64,000 nucleotides of DNA. Source: Shinisaurus crocodilurus (Eukaryota > Chordata > Lepidosauria > Squamata > Shinisauridae). Below the pieces are notes generated by a model, which did no database searches, was not told where the DNA came from, and worked only from the letters and a program-made list of their open reading frames with translations. Location: the NCBI GenBank assembly GCA_021292165.1, contig CM037888.1:31887091-31951090 (forward strand). The letters run 5' to 3'. Shown one piece after another: positions 9,838 to 20,915 of this stretch (positions within the stretch are counted from its first letter, which is position 1; the number at the start of each line of letters is the position of its first letter). Made by a program: the position numbers and the translations under genes.

Positions 9838-10135
9838 TTCACCTGCATTATCTGATTGAAATCCTTACAACAATCTGGTTTTATTGTCCCTCATATTGCA
9901 GATGGGGGATGGACGGACTGAGGCTTGAGTGAGAGCAGCTTGCCTAGGGCCACTTAAGGCGCAGTCCTATGCGATTTGAGACAGAAAAAAGCCCTACAGC
10001 TCCCAGCATGCCCCAGCCACCATAGCTGGCTGGGGCATGCTGGGAGCTGTAGGCCTTTCTTTTCTGTCTAAACTTGCATAGGATCGCCGCGCCCTTCGTG
10101 AGTTCATGGCGGAGGCAAGATTCAAACTGGGAACG
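9838..10135 (-). mobile_element. MIR-like ancient SINE interrupted by a short MITE
   Basis: 9838-9958 ('TTTATTGTCCCTCATATTGC', 'AGATGGGGGATGGACGGACT', 'CTTGCCTAGGGCCACTT') and 10088-10135 ('GGCGGAGGCAAGATTCAAAC') resemble the two parts of a MIR-type core-SINE read on the minus strand. They are separated by the MITE at 9961-10087. Similarity is by eye and the SINE is old. Confidence 0.5.
9961..10087. mobile_element. Palindromic MITE with GCAGTCCTATGC ends
   Basis: Inverted repeat: 'GCAGTCCTATGCGATTTGAG' on the left and 'AAACTTGCATAGGATCGC' on the right, with a central stem 'AGCTCCCAGCATGCCCCAGC'. The same termini occur at 37879-38158. It sits inside the MIR-like SINE. Confidence 0.75.
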
Positions 10136-10681
10136 CCTCGAATGCCAAATAGATGCAGAGAGTTTCCTCACAGGAGGTTTTGCGTCTTGGCGCAGAAGGA
10201 AAGCGGGGCCCGCCGCATCGGCCCTTGTGATCAGCAAGCAGCGTGCGTGAATCCCCCGGAATCGGCCAGGGGCCGGGAGCCAAGAGAACGGGCCCTTCCG
10301 CTCGCTCCTCCTGCCCTCCAGGCTGCAGTCTCGGCTCCCTCAGCGGAGCCCCCCGGGGGCTTTGGGGTGGAGGACGTAACGGGCCAAGTCTGGATTGGGG
10401 TCCGGCCAGCTCAGCCTGCATCGCGAGGAGGAGCACACGCTCCTTCGTCCGGCCCTGCCACGGCGGCTGCCTCTTCACTCCCAGAGTCCCTTCAGCCTTC
10501 CTTCAGGTTTGCACTGCCTGTCCGGGATGCGTCTCTCTGCAAAAGGGGATGAGCCGGTTTTTCACAATGCGGGTCTGAATCTGGGTTGCCCGTTGTTGCA
10601 CATGATGTAATATGATCGTCCGCGGTTGGCTTAACTGCACAACGGGTCACTGCTTCTTTTCCCCGCGACTCTTCAGGTTAG
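10136..10681. other. GC-rich unannotated sequence
   Basis: GC-rich with a fair number of CpG dinucleotides between about 10200 and 10460. Several overlapping open frames exist on both strands, as expected for GC-rich DNA; none shows a recognisable protein family. Confidence 0.35.
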
Positions 10682-10683
10682 TA

Positions 10684-10934
10684 CAGTCATACCTTGGATT
10701 GCAAGTGACTTGGTTTGAGAACGTTTTGCAAGACAAGCAAATTTTTAAATATTTATTTATTTATTTATTTGATATACAAGCGCCGTCTTGCAATACAAGT
10801 ACTGTAGTACGGCTGAAATTAAAAATCTCTGTACAAATTTTTTTTGGGGGGGGGATTTCATTTTGATATAAGAGTGTTTTGGATTACAAGCACGTTTCCG
10901 GAATGAATTATGCTCTCAGTCCAAGGCATGGCTG
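10684..10934 (+). mobile_element. Mariner/Tigger-like MITE (251 bp)
   Basis: Terminal inverted repeats 'CAGTCATACCTTGGATTGCA' and 'CCAAGGCATGGCTG', flanked by TA on both sides (10682-10683 and 10935-10936), the Tc1/mariner target. The interior has ATTT repeats and a G-run. A second copy lies at 34627-34870. Confidence 0.88.
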
Positions 10935-10972
10935 TATTCTCAAACCTGTTGCCTGACGGAGATACTGAGGCC

Positions 10973-11061
10973 GCAATCCTATACTCACTTTCCTGGGAGT
11001 AAGTGCCTTTGAACTAAATGGGGCTTATTATGTCTGAGTGAACATGTACAGAATTGCACTG
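10973..11061. mobile_element. Short palindromic MITE (GCAATCCTATAC ends)
   Basis: Left end 'GCAATCCTATACTCACTTTC', right end 'CATGTACAGAATTGCACTG', with an internal 'TGGGAGTAAG' and 'AATGGGGCTTATTATG'. It is a compact non-autonomous element related to the fragment at 7484-7550. Confidence 0.65.
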
Positions 11062-11065
11062 TTGC

Positions 11066-11290
11066 TTTCTTTATTCACCCACCCTTCCTCCACGGACGGA
11101 GTCCAGGCAGCATACATAACCCTTTTCTCCTCTACCTATTTTATCCTCACGACAACCCTGTGGGGTAAGCTAGGATGAAAGGGAGGGTGACTGGCCCAAG
11201 GTGACCCAGTGAGGGTGCGGGCTGACCGTGGAGATTCAAGCCCAGGCCGCTCCAGTCCTGGGCCCATCACTCCACCGCACTGGCTCGCTG
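11066..11290 (-). mobile_element. Degenerate Sauria-type SINE
   Basis: On the plus strand it shows the order tail-body-head of the SINE: 'ATTTTATCCTCACGACAACC', 'CTGGCCCAAGGTGACCCAGT', then 'CACTCCACCGCACTGGCTC'. It is clearly more diverged than the copy at 45372-45616. Confidence 0.75.
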
Positions 11291-11795
11291 ATCTCCAACA
11301 GAAAACGTGGGTTTTGTGTCAGAAGCAGCAAGTCGTCGTGGCTCTCTCTGCGGCGTTCGCTCTCCTTCGCCCCCGGCGGCCTGCTGCTGCTCCTACAAGG
11401 AGGCCCATTTCGGCCTCTCTCTGGTGGCTTCATCTTTCCAGCAGCCCTGCAAAAAAAGGAAGCCGGAAGAAGCTTCTGACAGCTGAGGGTATGGGGATTT
11501 GTGGAGGAAAAAATCCCTCCCCAAATCTGCTTGCCGGTCCTCAGAGCAGGATGCTTCGTGCCCTATCTTAGACCTAATCCTATTTTACCTCTGTTCTGAG
11601 CTGGATTTTACCTACTGATGGTCCCCTTGACTTGATCCTGCCAATCCTCTTTCTCTAGTCCACAGTTCTGGGGCCCATAAGTCTGCCTCCATCAGTCTGC
11701 CCCCTCCCAGCTCGGACTTGCAAATACGAAAAGATTTGCTCAGGCCCACAGGACAGAAAAATATGCACAAATGTGCATGTGCTAATTTACATATG
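11291..11795. other. Unannotated sequence
   Basis: GC-moderate, no recognised repeat or gene. The open frame at 11209-11571 overlaps the SINE and is not considered real. Confidence 0.4.
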
Positions 11796-11803
11796 CTCTA
11801 AAG

Positions 11804-11939
11804 CCGGGCTCTCCAACCTTGGGTCCCCAGATGTTGCTGGCCTGCAGCTCCCAGCATACCCAGCCAGCATGGCTAATGGCAAGGGATTCTGGGAGCTGTA
11901 GTCCAGCAACATCTGGGGACCCAAGGCTGGAGAGCCCTG
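11804..11939. mobile_element. hAT palindromic MITE, GGGCTCTCC subfamily
   Basis: Ends 'CCGGGCTCTCCAACCTTGGG' and 'CCCAAGGCTGGAGAGCCCTG', about 136 bp, with an interior stem 'AGCTCCCAGCATACCCAGCC'. Flanked by a perfect 8-bp duplication CTCTAAAG (11796-11803 and 11940-11947). A sister copy lies at 35635-35774. Confidence 0.93.
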
Positions 11940-11951
11940 CTCTAAAGTCTC

Positions 11952-11979
11952 TTTGTGTGTGTGTGTGTGTGTGTGTGTC
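11952..11979. repeat. (GT)n microsatellite
   Basis: About 13 GT units directly after the MITE. Confidence 0.95.
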
Positions 11980-12589
11980 TTTAAAGGACCCTATCTCCTA
12001 TTTGTAAAAAGGGATGTATGGACCTGAGAGAGGAGGGCATTTGATTTCAGGAAAAAAAACCTCAGGCAGAAAGATTCAAGGGGTGGGCGGGCAGCAGGAG
12101 GTGAAGCACCTGTGGGCCAAAAGCCAGCTAATCCAGGGGATCAGATACAACAGAGATAATCAGGACCCCCGTTCCTTGATTTCTGTAAGTGCCCCTGGCC
12201 AGCAGGGTGGCGGGGCAGATGGCCTCCCAGAGATTCGGGGCTCCAAATGAAAGATTTGGGGCTCCAGCCCTAGCAACCCCAAACCCCGCCTCTGCACACA
12301 ATCTGCACAGGACAGCAAAGAGTCCACCCCTTGTGCCGAGAGTCAACAGAGCGCACCCTCTGTTTGCCTGTTAATTCATCCCCCAGGAATGATCCCAAAA
12401 GTCACCCTGTGATTGCAGAACATTATGCGACACCACAGCTGCAACAAACAGCTTTAAAATAGGGGTACAATATAAGGGCATAAAATATTCATTGAGAAAT
12501 TGCAGATAACCACAAATCTGTCTTCCCTGCTTTTAATATGATAGAGCCAGTGTTAGCCATACTTCAGTTATCATGTCAATGTTCACAGT

Positions 12590-12960
12590 ATGGGCTCTAG
12601 TCAGGTATCTTGCAAGGGTAGCTCAGTGTAAACTGGAGTGTCCCCCCCCCCTTTTTTTTTTACTGGCCCCACACATCTGTGGGGGGAAATTCACCTGCTT
12701 AGTTTCTGTTAAAGGCACAGGAGCACGGCCAGTTAAAGAGGGGACCACCCTTGTGTAAGCATCCAAAAGCGTTGGTTGGTCCCACATATCGCTTACACAC
12801 GCATACATCTGCGCTGTGTGATTACAGATAACAGGAGAAGGGAGACGCGTAGGCTGTGCCGCAATAAAGTTCTTCCTGCAAATTCTTGGGTCTCTTTAGT
12901 CAGGGACGCCGTTGTCCCGTTCCTGGAGCTGAGTCAGGTTCTGTTCAGTTGCACCTGTGC
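12590..12960 (+). mobile_element. Possible LTR fragment
   Basis: AATAAA at 12862-12867 is followed by 'GTTCTTCCTGCAAATTCTTG' and 'GGTCTCTTTAGTCAGGGACG', which reads like an R-U5 region of an endogenous retrovirus or LTR element. No termini or target duplication could be set, so this is a weak call. Confidence 0.25.
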
Positions 12961-14481
12961 AACTTTGCGGCAATGTGCAAATTCTTCATTTCAGCAAATG
13001 ACTCCAGCTAGAGCAATAGAAAATACAGCTAGCGTGGGGGAAATAGAGTTTGCTTTAATTAAGTAGTTTTGCAATTAGCATTTGTGAGATGAGTTATGGG
13101 GCTTCAGCATACTTGGAATCAAGCCACCAAGGAGAATCACAAAGGCTGGGGAAATCACAGCACGGGCGGCCGCCTGTGTGGGTGCACGTTGCATGTAAAC
13201 CAGACGTCCCCAAACTGCACGCTACCTGGGCAAAGTGCCACGGGAAACGACTTCATCGAAAAGATGGTCTCTTGGGAGCCCAAGTCCCCGTGCACCGAGG
13301 AGGAGGCTGCCCATTGCCTCACTGCATGATTCACTGCTCTGGCCTTGCCTCCTCCTGATCTGCCCCTGTCGCTTGGAGGGATTTCAGCCATCTTTCTGCA
13401 TCGGGTGGGATTGGGTCACTGCTGCAACAGAGCAGAATGACCTGCCCTCAGAGGCACCTGCCCTGATGTCTCTGCATGAGGCACTGCTCTGGGCTGGTCC
13501 TTTCCCCGCCAAGTTTGCCACCGCTCACGACAGTGACTCAGCAGTGACTCATGAAAGGGGAAATGGACTGGGGGGCGGGGGGCAGCGGCACTCTTCCGCA
13601 TTCTCAGAATAAATCTTTTTGGATGTAAATGTGAAATGTGCTCCTTCCAGTTTTACTTCAGGAAGCCGGTGCACCTCAGACAGACAGGCCACCTCACTTG
13701 GCTGTGCAGAAGAGGGAGAGATCCATCCAGCCGTTTCAGCCAGCGATGTGAGGCTGAGACGACCTCAAGAGACGTCCACCCGTCGCCACTTCCCAGCTCC
13801 TGAAAGGTCTGCGTCCAGGCTGGCAGGCTGGATGCAGAGCCGCGTCTGGCCACTACCAGACAGATGAGACAAGAGAGGCTCTCTGGTGAGGACGAGCCAC
13901 CTTCAGTCTTCGAGCAGTGTGGTTGCCTTTGCTAAAGATGGGGAGGCAGGCGGGCAGGCAGGCGTGTGAAGTAGACTCTGTTAGAGGGCAACGCTGGCCT
14001 TGCCCGTGGACACAGATCCCAGGGGTTGGGGGAGCTCTTAGGCGTCGTAAGAGGGACTTTGCAGAAGGCTGAAGAGCTTTCTTCCCAGACAGCCTTTGAA
14101 TTTGTGTTTGTTCTACACATGGCTTGCATTTCTTGGCACACAACGGGCCTGTTCCGCGTGGCATTCCAAGCTTAATCTCACGGAATGCTTAATGGCACTC
14201 CATTAGGAATCGTTTCATGCCTCAAGATGCACCAGCCTTTAAGACGATGGCTAAGGGAGATTCTGTCCTAATGGCAGAGCACAACTTGCTTATGCAATCA
14301 GAGGCCATCCATCAAATGCTCTTATTTTGCTGCCTGGGCCTCTGCCTGTGCTTTCGTAACGCAGTGAAACCGGGCACACTCTGGATGGGGCTTTGCCTAA
14401 CCAAAGGACGTGATCCCTTAAAGCTGGCCTTGCGATGATCCCCCAGTGACCTGCACGGGGGGTTGCAGTGTGGGCAAGCAG
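12961..14481. other. Unannotated sequence
   Basis: No recognised repeat. Several open frames of 60-125 codons (13235-13612, 13853-14164) overlap on opposite strands without motifs or splice context that I could support. Confidence 0.35.
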
Positions 14482-14490
14482 GGCTGTCCA

Positions 14491-14608
14491 TCATCATCAT
14501 CATCAGGCGATCACTCGTGACCGAGTAAGATTGTCTTCCGGGATAAAAGGAGGAAATTCTAAAGAAGATTGTGTAGACTCTAGCGATGGGTCCGTAAGTG
14601 ACTGTGGA
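14491..14608 (-). mobile_element. Young LINE (C2H2-finger type), 3' end only, 118 bp
   Basis: Identical in structure to the 3' UTR of the elements at 56704-58395 and 63099-63701: 'GATGGGTCCGTAAGTGACTG' at the coding end and a GAT-repeat tail, which appears as TCATCATCATC at the left on this strand. Flanked by a 9-bp duplication GGCTGTCCA (14482-14490 and 14609-14617). Extreme 5' truncation. Confidence 0.9.
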
Positions 14609-14617
14609 GGCTGTCCA

Positions 14618-15120
14618 CACAGTGGAAAGATGCACAGCACTTCCCCTCCTCTTCTGGCGCACTTCCTTTTTCACTGCCTTGACCTGCTTCCTGCTTTGTG
14701 ATGGCCGTGCTGCCATGATTGGTCACATCTGGCCAAGGCTACAAAAGGTATGATGGTTCTGGTGAGAATTATTATTGGATCAGATGAATTGGATCAGATG
14801 AATCTTTTGAGCAGCCCAGGGCTCTTCTTCTTTTATTATAAAATGGAATATCTGGAATTCTCTGGATTCTGCTCAGCTTGCCTGGTTCCATGTCAAGGAT
14901 ATATCCCAAGACCCCTTGCCTCTGTTCTGGCCAACATCCAGGGACTGAAATAGCGTCACTCCTCAATGTCTTGGGTTAGGCTGGATTTTGTTACAACCTT
15001 AACGTTACTTAAACGAAGGCTGAGTGTTTGTATGGGTTGTTAGCAATTGGTGATAGATGCCTTTGGGGAACCACACATTCAATAACAACAACAACACCAC
15101 CCCCCGCCCGCCAAATAGAC
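14618..15120. other. Unannotated sequence
   Basis: Unique-looking, no gene signal. Short AAC-repeat near 15082-15096. Confidence 0.4.
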
Positions 15121-15800
15121 GAAAAGGAGTTTTTTAATGGGAGACAGCATAACTGTTTGCAATTTGGCTATTCATTGTGTCTTTGGCATTTTATGTACTG
15201 CATTAGCCAAGGCAATTTCATGCATATGGATATAATGCATTAAGTAGAGGCATTTAAATATAGTGAAACTAATTTTATGATGATTAGTTGAAGGAAATCA
15301 TTGCACTCGTATCATCTATATAGGAGCCAATTTGCATGAAAATGCCCAAAGTTGCTATGCCAACATTTTCGGCGCTGTCGGTCGGGGTCGTCTTCGTGTC
15401 AGGACTTTGTATTAAAAATCGGTCTCCAGTGCCGGTGTCTTTTAATTCATTGCAGGCTGTAGGCCATTTGCTCACAAAATGCTTGCAGTAAAACAAATGA
15501 ATAGCTAAGATACTCATTTGCATGATTCCCATTTGAAAACCATTCCCCTGAAATTAAAGGAAGCATGCGACTTCGGTGGAGAAGACGGATGGGCAGATGA
15601 ACCATGCAATTAATATTTTTTCGGCATTCTCTTTTTAAAGCCCTCCAAAGACTCGGGAGCAACACATGCTGCCTCCCAGACAAATTGGGTCCCGCAACAC
15701 TTCTGATGCTCGCCATGGCAGCAGCTTGCTCCGACTCTCTTCCCCTTTATTGTCTCACTTACATTATGCAGTAATTAAAACTATTTACCATTCCTACTTA
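15121..15800. other. AT-rich unique block, possible conserved non-coding element
   Basis: Long stretch without any recognised repeat, low in CpG, with octamer-like 'ATTTGCATG' and TAAT-rich motifs ('GATGATTAGTTGAAGG', 'TTCATGCATATGGATATAAT'). Such composition is typical of deeply conserved enhancers near developmental genes, but conservation cannot be tested here. No coding signal. Confidence 0.35.
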
Positions 15801-16147
15801 TCTGCCATCTGCTGCTATTGAAGCTTCCCTTTCTCTATAAAGCCATCTTCAAAAGCAACAAGGAAAAGAGCAGATTCAAAAACAATTGGGACAGGATGGA
15901 GACTGGAGAGGGGGACGAGGGGGGGGGGGAGGAAAAGAACCGGGCTACCAATTCGGGGTGGTGCTTTGAAGCGGGAAGGAGGTTGGCAGAAGCAGCACAA
16001 GTGATAGAGAACTAGGAGGCCTTCTTCGACTTGGGCCAGCCGGGAGAGGAGCTCCGGCTGCCGCTCAGCTGAAAAGGAAAGAACCCATCAACTGACGTCT
16101 GGAGCTTCTAATGAGCTCCTTCACATTTATATAGTGCTTCACAGACA
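15801..16147. other. Unannotated sequence
   Basis: Nothing recognised. A G-run lies at about 15921-15930. Confidence 0.35.
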
Positions 16148-16268
16148 TTCTCTCCAACCTGGTGCCCACCAGATGTGTTGGACTGCAATGCCCATCATCC
16201 CCAGATAGGAAATGATGGGCATTGTAGTCCAACTAATCTGGAAGGTGCCAGGTTGGGGAAGGCTGCCT
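16148..16268. mobile_element. hAT-like hairpin MITE (diverged)
   Basis: Arms 'CTCCAACCTGGTGCCCACCA' and 'GAAGGTGCCAGGTTGGGGAA' surround a stem 'GGACTGCAATGCCCATCATC' / 'GATGGGCATTGTAGTCC'. Related to, but distinct from, the 135-bp family. Confidence 0.75.
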
Positions 16269-17284
16269 TACAACAACCTGGGATCCTCCTGAGGTCCTTG
16301 GCAAAACTCCGCATATATAGGTGTCAATAGTATTGAAAGAGTATTGAATAGTATTAAAGGATTATTATACTTTTATATAATAATACATACCTCAGCAATC
16401 CCTATCTGACGCATGAATGTGACAAACTGGTATTTTGAAAACTCATGAATCATACCAATATCCTGATCAGAGAGCTGGGATTGGCCCTAGAGTATCTCTT
16501 TGGGTATAGACTTGGTGGTAAACCAGGATTTGTCAGGTGTGAAAATAGTCCTTAAAGTCTTCTTATCTTTGATAGTATAGCCTTTGATTGGTTAGAATGT
16601 GCCGTAACCAATCAATGTGCCTTTTTGGGCTAGGGGTCACATTTGGAATTTTGAGAGTGTTGTGGGCACTGTCACAAGGTGGCTGCCAGGGGGGGGGGTT
16701 GCCCATTCATAAAATGGCTGCCATGGTGGGGGCATGGCTGGTCACAAGACACTAATTTCCCAGAAGGCAAACTGGTGAGACTAAAAGAGAAGTAACTTGT
16801 CCAAGAACCTAAATTACAAGGCAGAGATGAAGTCTGAGCTCCAGCACACAAAACCACTCTTCCAAACCCAAATATAGTTGGTGTTGGAGGGCAGTACTTC
16901 ATATACCAGTTTTAAAAATAATTAGGTTTTTTTTTTAAATCTTCAAAGTTAAATAAAAATCAGGAAGGGCAGGGGGAGTGGCGGGCACCAAGGGAGGTGT
17001 CCATGGCCACATTGACCCCAGGGTTAGTTGCATCAAATGATTACACACACACACACACAGAGAAACCCCAGTCTGGCACCCGTGCAGTCCAAAAGGGTGT
17101 CGCAGCTGGGGGCCGGGTCAAGCCAGGAGAGCAATGCCGAGGTGCAAATCCAAATGGCAAACCAAGACAGGCCAGAGTCAAAAGGGTAATTGTTGTCTAG
17201 TCCATGTCCCAGGCTAAGCAGGAAGCCTTGTGTAGCTCTTCCTGGCGTAGGAGGGCACAGCACCAGCCTGGATGGGTGCAGTCA
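16269..17284. other. Unannotated sequence with a (CA)n tract at 17041-17060
   Basis: No recognised element apart from the microsatellite and some G-runs near 16689. Confidence 0.4.
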
Positions 17285-17292
17285 GTCTAGGG

Positions 17293-17427
17293 CAGTGTTT
17301 CTCAACCTTGGGTCCCCAGATGTTTTTGGCCTACAACTCCCAGCATGCCCCAGCCAGCTACGCTGGCTGGGGCATGCTGGGAGTTGTAGGCCAAAAACAT
17401 CTGGGGACCCAAGGTTGAGAAACACTG
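17293..17427. mobile_element. 135-bp palindromic hAT MITE
   Basis: Same length and arms as 5086-5220 (left end 'CAGTGTTTCTCAACCTTGGG'). Flanked by a perfect 8-bp duplication GTCTAGGG (17285-17292 and 17428-17435). Almost perfect hairpin, so a recent insertion. Confidence 0.96.
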
Positions 17428-17439
17428 GTCTAGGGGCTG

Positions 17440-17880
17440 TGAGTATTTAGTAACCCTGGAGAACGCTCCAAACTACGGTCCTAGCGTCTCATCACATGGG
17501 GCAAGCCACACATAGAACCGATGCGTCTGTTGTGCACAAAATATCACTTTGTGAGTCTCTTTTCTCCCCTCCCCCCCCACCACCACCACCAATGGAAATG
17601 TTTTGAGAGATATTAAGCACCCTTTTAGTAACTGACTTTACATCTGTGACCATGATTGGAGGGGGGGGGGGATTCTTAACACAAAGATCCCATTTAAAGT
17701 AAGCGGTGAGAATTATATGTAAAAAGAAATATTTTGGGTAGGAATCGAGTAGCAAATGATTTTTGGTCTCTGCGGGGAGAAATGAGCCATAACAAGCACT
17801 CAATTCTATATGCATGTAATATTACCCTATGGTTCAAAAAAAAAAAAAAAAAAACCCTTTTAAATCACATAAATGCAGTT
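17440..17880. other. Unannotated sequence with homopolymer runs
   Basis: C/G runs near 17568-17578 and 17661-17670 and an A19 tract at 17836-17854. No gene or element is recognised. Confidence 0.35.
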
Positions 17881-18430
17881 ATGGGCCATTGTACAAAATA
17901 AACATTCCACTTGTGCTTTGGACTGTTTTTTAGTTCTTTGATCGAAAGTGATGCTTGTGGATTTTATTGCTCCGTAAATTAAAGTTGCTTTTTTTGATTT
18001 GATTGAACTAAATTAAGCCTTCTGCCGTGGTGGAAAATGACAATTACAAGGATATTTTTTTGGCTGTGTTGCAGAGAAGCAAATGGGTCGGTCCCCTTTT
18101 AACAATCCCACTGAAGCTTCATTGAGGATTTCAATACCTATTTTAATTAAAACAAAGGCCTACGTAACCATAATGTCTTCTTTTACAGAGAGAAAATGCA
18201 TGTCGCTTTAAATCCGCTTTAATATGTCTTAAGGACTCTGTGATGGATGTTCTAAGAGCTGGATCCTGACAAGGTATTTGGCGATTCTGGATGCCTTCTG
18301 AATTTCCTTATTGCACATCTGACAGCCGTTTCGTGAATGCTCGCTCTCAGTTTAAATAATAATTCGCAGACAGAAATGGGAGCAATTGTTCAGGCTCTCA
18401 CTTATGTATGAGAACTCTTACCATTGCTTC
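17881..18430. other. AT-rich unique block, possible conserved non-coding element
   Basis: Repeat-free, AT-rich sequence with motifs such as 'TTTTAATTAAAACAAAGGCC' and 'ATTAAAGTTGC'. No coding potential. It resembles the blocks at 15121-15800, 28960-29500 and 39990-40450 in composition only. Confidence 0.35.
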
Positions 18431-18443
18431 CAGTTAAGCTACT

Positions 18444-18795
18444 GAGAGCTTTTCTACACAAGGCTGTTAATCTGCTGTATCTACTTTCGGTTTCGTAACA
18501 GAAGTGAGATCTGAGCATTACACCGAGAGTATTTCTTTTCCTGCTTTTCTGCTACATAACCTCTAGTTGGCACTGTGGTATAGTGGAACAGTGCAAATAC
18601 ACAAGTGGAAAAAGCATTTTCTTTTGCTTTCCCAAATAATATTGCATTTCCCCTGCTTTAAAAAAAAACTCTCCGAAAGTGCTGTTTAAAAACTGAAGCA
18701 GAACTGGAGGGTCACAATGTGATCTAAAGAACCCGTAAACAACCATGAGCAGGGAATGATGAGTGCACAATAAATGCCTCAATGTAGCGTAGTAA
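18444..18795 (-). mobile_element. Unclassified interspersed repeat, copy 1
   Basis: Matches 34963-35369 in inverted orientation: shared segments include 'GAGCTTTTCTACAC', 'TACATAACCTCTAG' versus 'CTAGAGGTTATGTAGC', 'CACTGTGGTATAGTGGAA' versus its complement, and the 'CACAAGTGGAAAAAG' region. About 350-400 bp with no coding capacity. Probably a non-autonomous DNA transposon, but no clean target duplication was found. Confidence 0.75.
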
Positions 18796-20907
18796 CTAAG
18801 GCCTCAGTTGGTCAGTGCAGGGCACAAGCACAGCTTTTCCCATTACAGTGATAGGAGAAGCTGCACCATCATCAAGCTGTTTGCTTCTGTACTCCTATTT
18901 AGAACTGTAATCTTGCTGTCCAATATTGAATTGGGCAATACTGCTTGGATCTCTTTGGCGGGATTTTTTTTAAAAGGAAAAAAGATCATGGCCCAGCCAA
19001 AGTTAAGCATTTTTGTAACTATCCCATTGGCATTTGTGACACAAAGTACTTTGGTATGAATGAATGGAGTCCTTAAACATTTTCTTTAAAGGGTGAGCTC
19101 CTCACACTTCAATATTTTCCATTGAAATGAAAGTGACTTAAAAGTGCTGGACGTTGCATGGATCATGCCCGGGGGGGGGGTTCCCTGCCCCCCATTCCGT
19201 GTTATTCCACATTGCTTGCGGGGCCTCGGATTGTGGGCATGAATCCCCAGAGTCTTCTTCCGGCACAGAAGATGGGGGGGGGGTGTTTTGTAATATTTGC
19301 TGCACCAGCAGGAAGGCAGTCAGGTCTGGAATCAATTTTTCCATGGGGAAGTGGCAAAGTTACTCCTCCTCCTCATCCAAGGCCAATTTCATGTGGCCAT
19401 TTCCATATGGAACAAAAACATAAAATTAAAATTAAAATCTGGTCTCCGGTATGCATGCTACTTCCACCGGGGAAAGAAAAGCGGGGAGGGAAAGCCCTGA
19501 TTCGTGACTGAGTGAGAGGTCCTTTGCGACAAGGCATTTTTTTACTCTGTCGGCTTTTAGAAGTCACGTCTACCATGCTTGAATCCTGGCCAGAGAAAAG
19601 AAATTTCTGAGCAGGCCTTAAGGGTGAGGGTGCTTAGTGGGGAGGGGGGGGCAGAGATGCAAGACTGCCTGTGGCTGATGGGGAAGCGCTCCCCATCATG
19701 TCACCGAGCAAAGAGCGTTGGCTGTGTAGCTTGGGACAGAGGCCAAAAAAGGCTCTTTTTTCTCACCACCTGCCCGAAACCGATTCCCGTCACCTTGCTT
19801 CCATGTCTGACGGAAGTGCTCCCTCTGAAGGGCAGCTGCCACTTACTTAGAATGACAGCTCTGGGAACTTTCCACGCAGCCAAGGAACTCCTGACCTGAG
19901 AGCTCAATTTCCTCCTTTCTCCCCCCCCCCCCGCTCGGAAAGGAACGTTCACCAGGCATGCGTTTTCAACAGGGCGAGCCACGTTGGCTCTGCCCACTGA
20001 CCCACTCCCAGCTGAGCTGCAATGCGGGCAAAGGGCTCTTTAACCCTTTCTCCTCCAGCATGGACAGGAAGAGAGGCTCCGGCACAATGACCTTAAGCAT
20101 GTGGTCTGCCCCCTCGCTAAAGTTTTCCGGCATCTTGGCATGCGTGGCCAAGCTTCATCAGAAGGGCCAAGGGCTCTGCCCACAGAAGAAAAGACACACA
20201 GCTAAAGAGGCAAAAGAGCCCTTTGCCTTTGTTTCAGCTTGGGAGAAAATGGGGAAGCCACATAATTGTGCCGGGGGGGGGGGGGGCTGCCCTTGGGATG
20301 AGGGGCTATTTTGGAGGCCAGATGGGAAGGTTTTAGAGGCCGGATTAGACTTGCTGATCACATCCTATCTCCTGAGCCTTTGTTTTTCATTGCTTTTTAC
20401 CAAAATCCCCTAAATAAAGTCACATGGACATTACTTGATTTATCTGCTATTTATTCATTCATTCATTTCAAAATTTTATTCACCACCTTTTAAAATGTGA
20501 TGTTTTCCCAAGGCATCATACAATATATAGTAAAATAAATTTAAAACATATAACAGCATAAATAACAACAAGACAACAAAGAGGAGCGGCGGGGGGGGGG
20601 CAGGGGGATTAGACCATTACATTGCGTTTCAGCCAGCCAAAATCTAAAAACAGAGCTACTGAGAACAAATACAAATGTACTCTACCCTCTCGGTAAACAG
20701 GAGCCTGAAATAAAAAAAGTTTTTAGGACCCACTTAAAAAAATAATAGGGAGGGAGCTGATGGTATCTCCTGAGGGAGGGAATTCCATAAATGTGGGGCC
20801 ACCCCTAAAAAGTCCCTGTCTGTCTCTCATGCCCACCAGCCTAAGCTCCCTTCTCGGCTGGCCTACGAGCAGGACTAATCCTAACGGTGTGGCAGGTTCA
20901 AATGGGT
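18796..20907. other. Unannotated sequence
   Basis: Mostly unique-looking. G-runs lie at 19171-19180, 19276-19283 and 20272-20286. The ATTC-rich stretch at 20450-20470 and the 20700-20880 segment ('GGGAGGGAGCTGATGGTATC', 'TGGGGCCACCCCTAAAAAGT') are probably an old LINE 3' region on the minus strand. No gene is supported. Confidence 0.35.
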
Positions 20908-20915
20908 GTAGGGCG

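Noticed and set aside
10106..10552. 148-codon open frame in GC-rich DNA
   Set aside because: Overlapped by an equally long antisense frame; low-complexity P/S/R-rich content; begins inside a SINE remnant.
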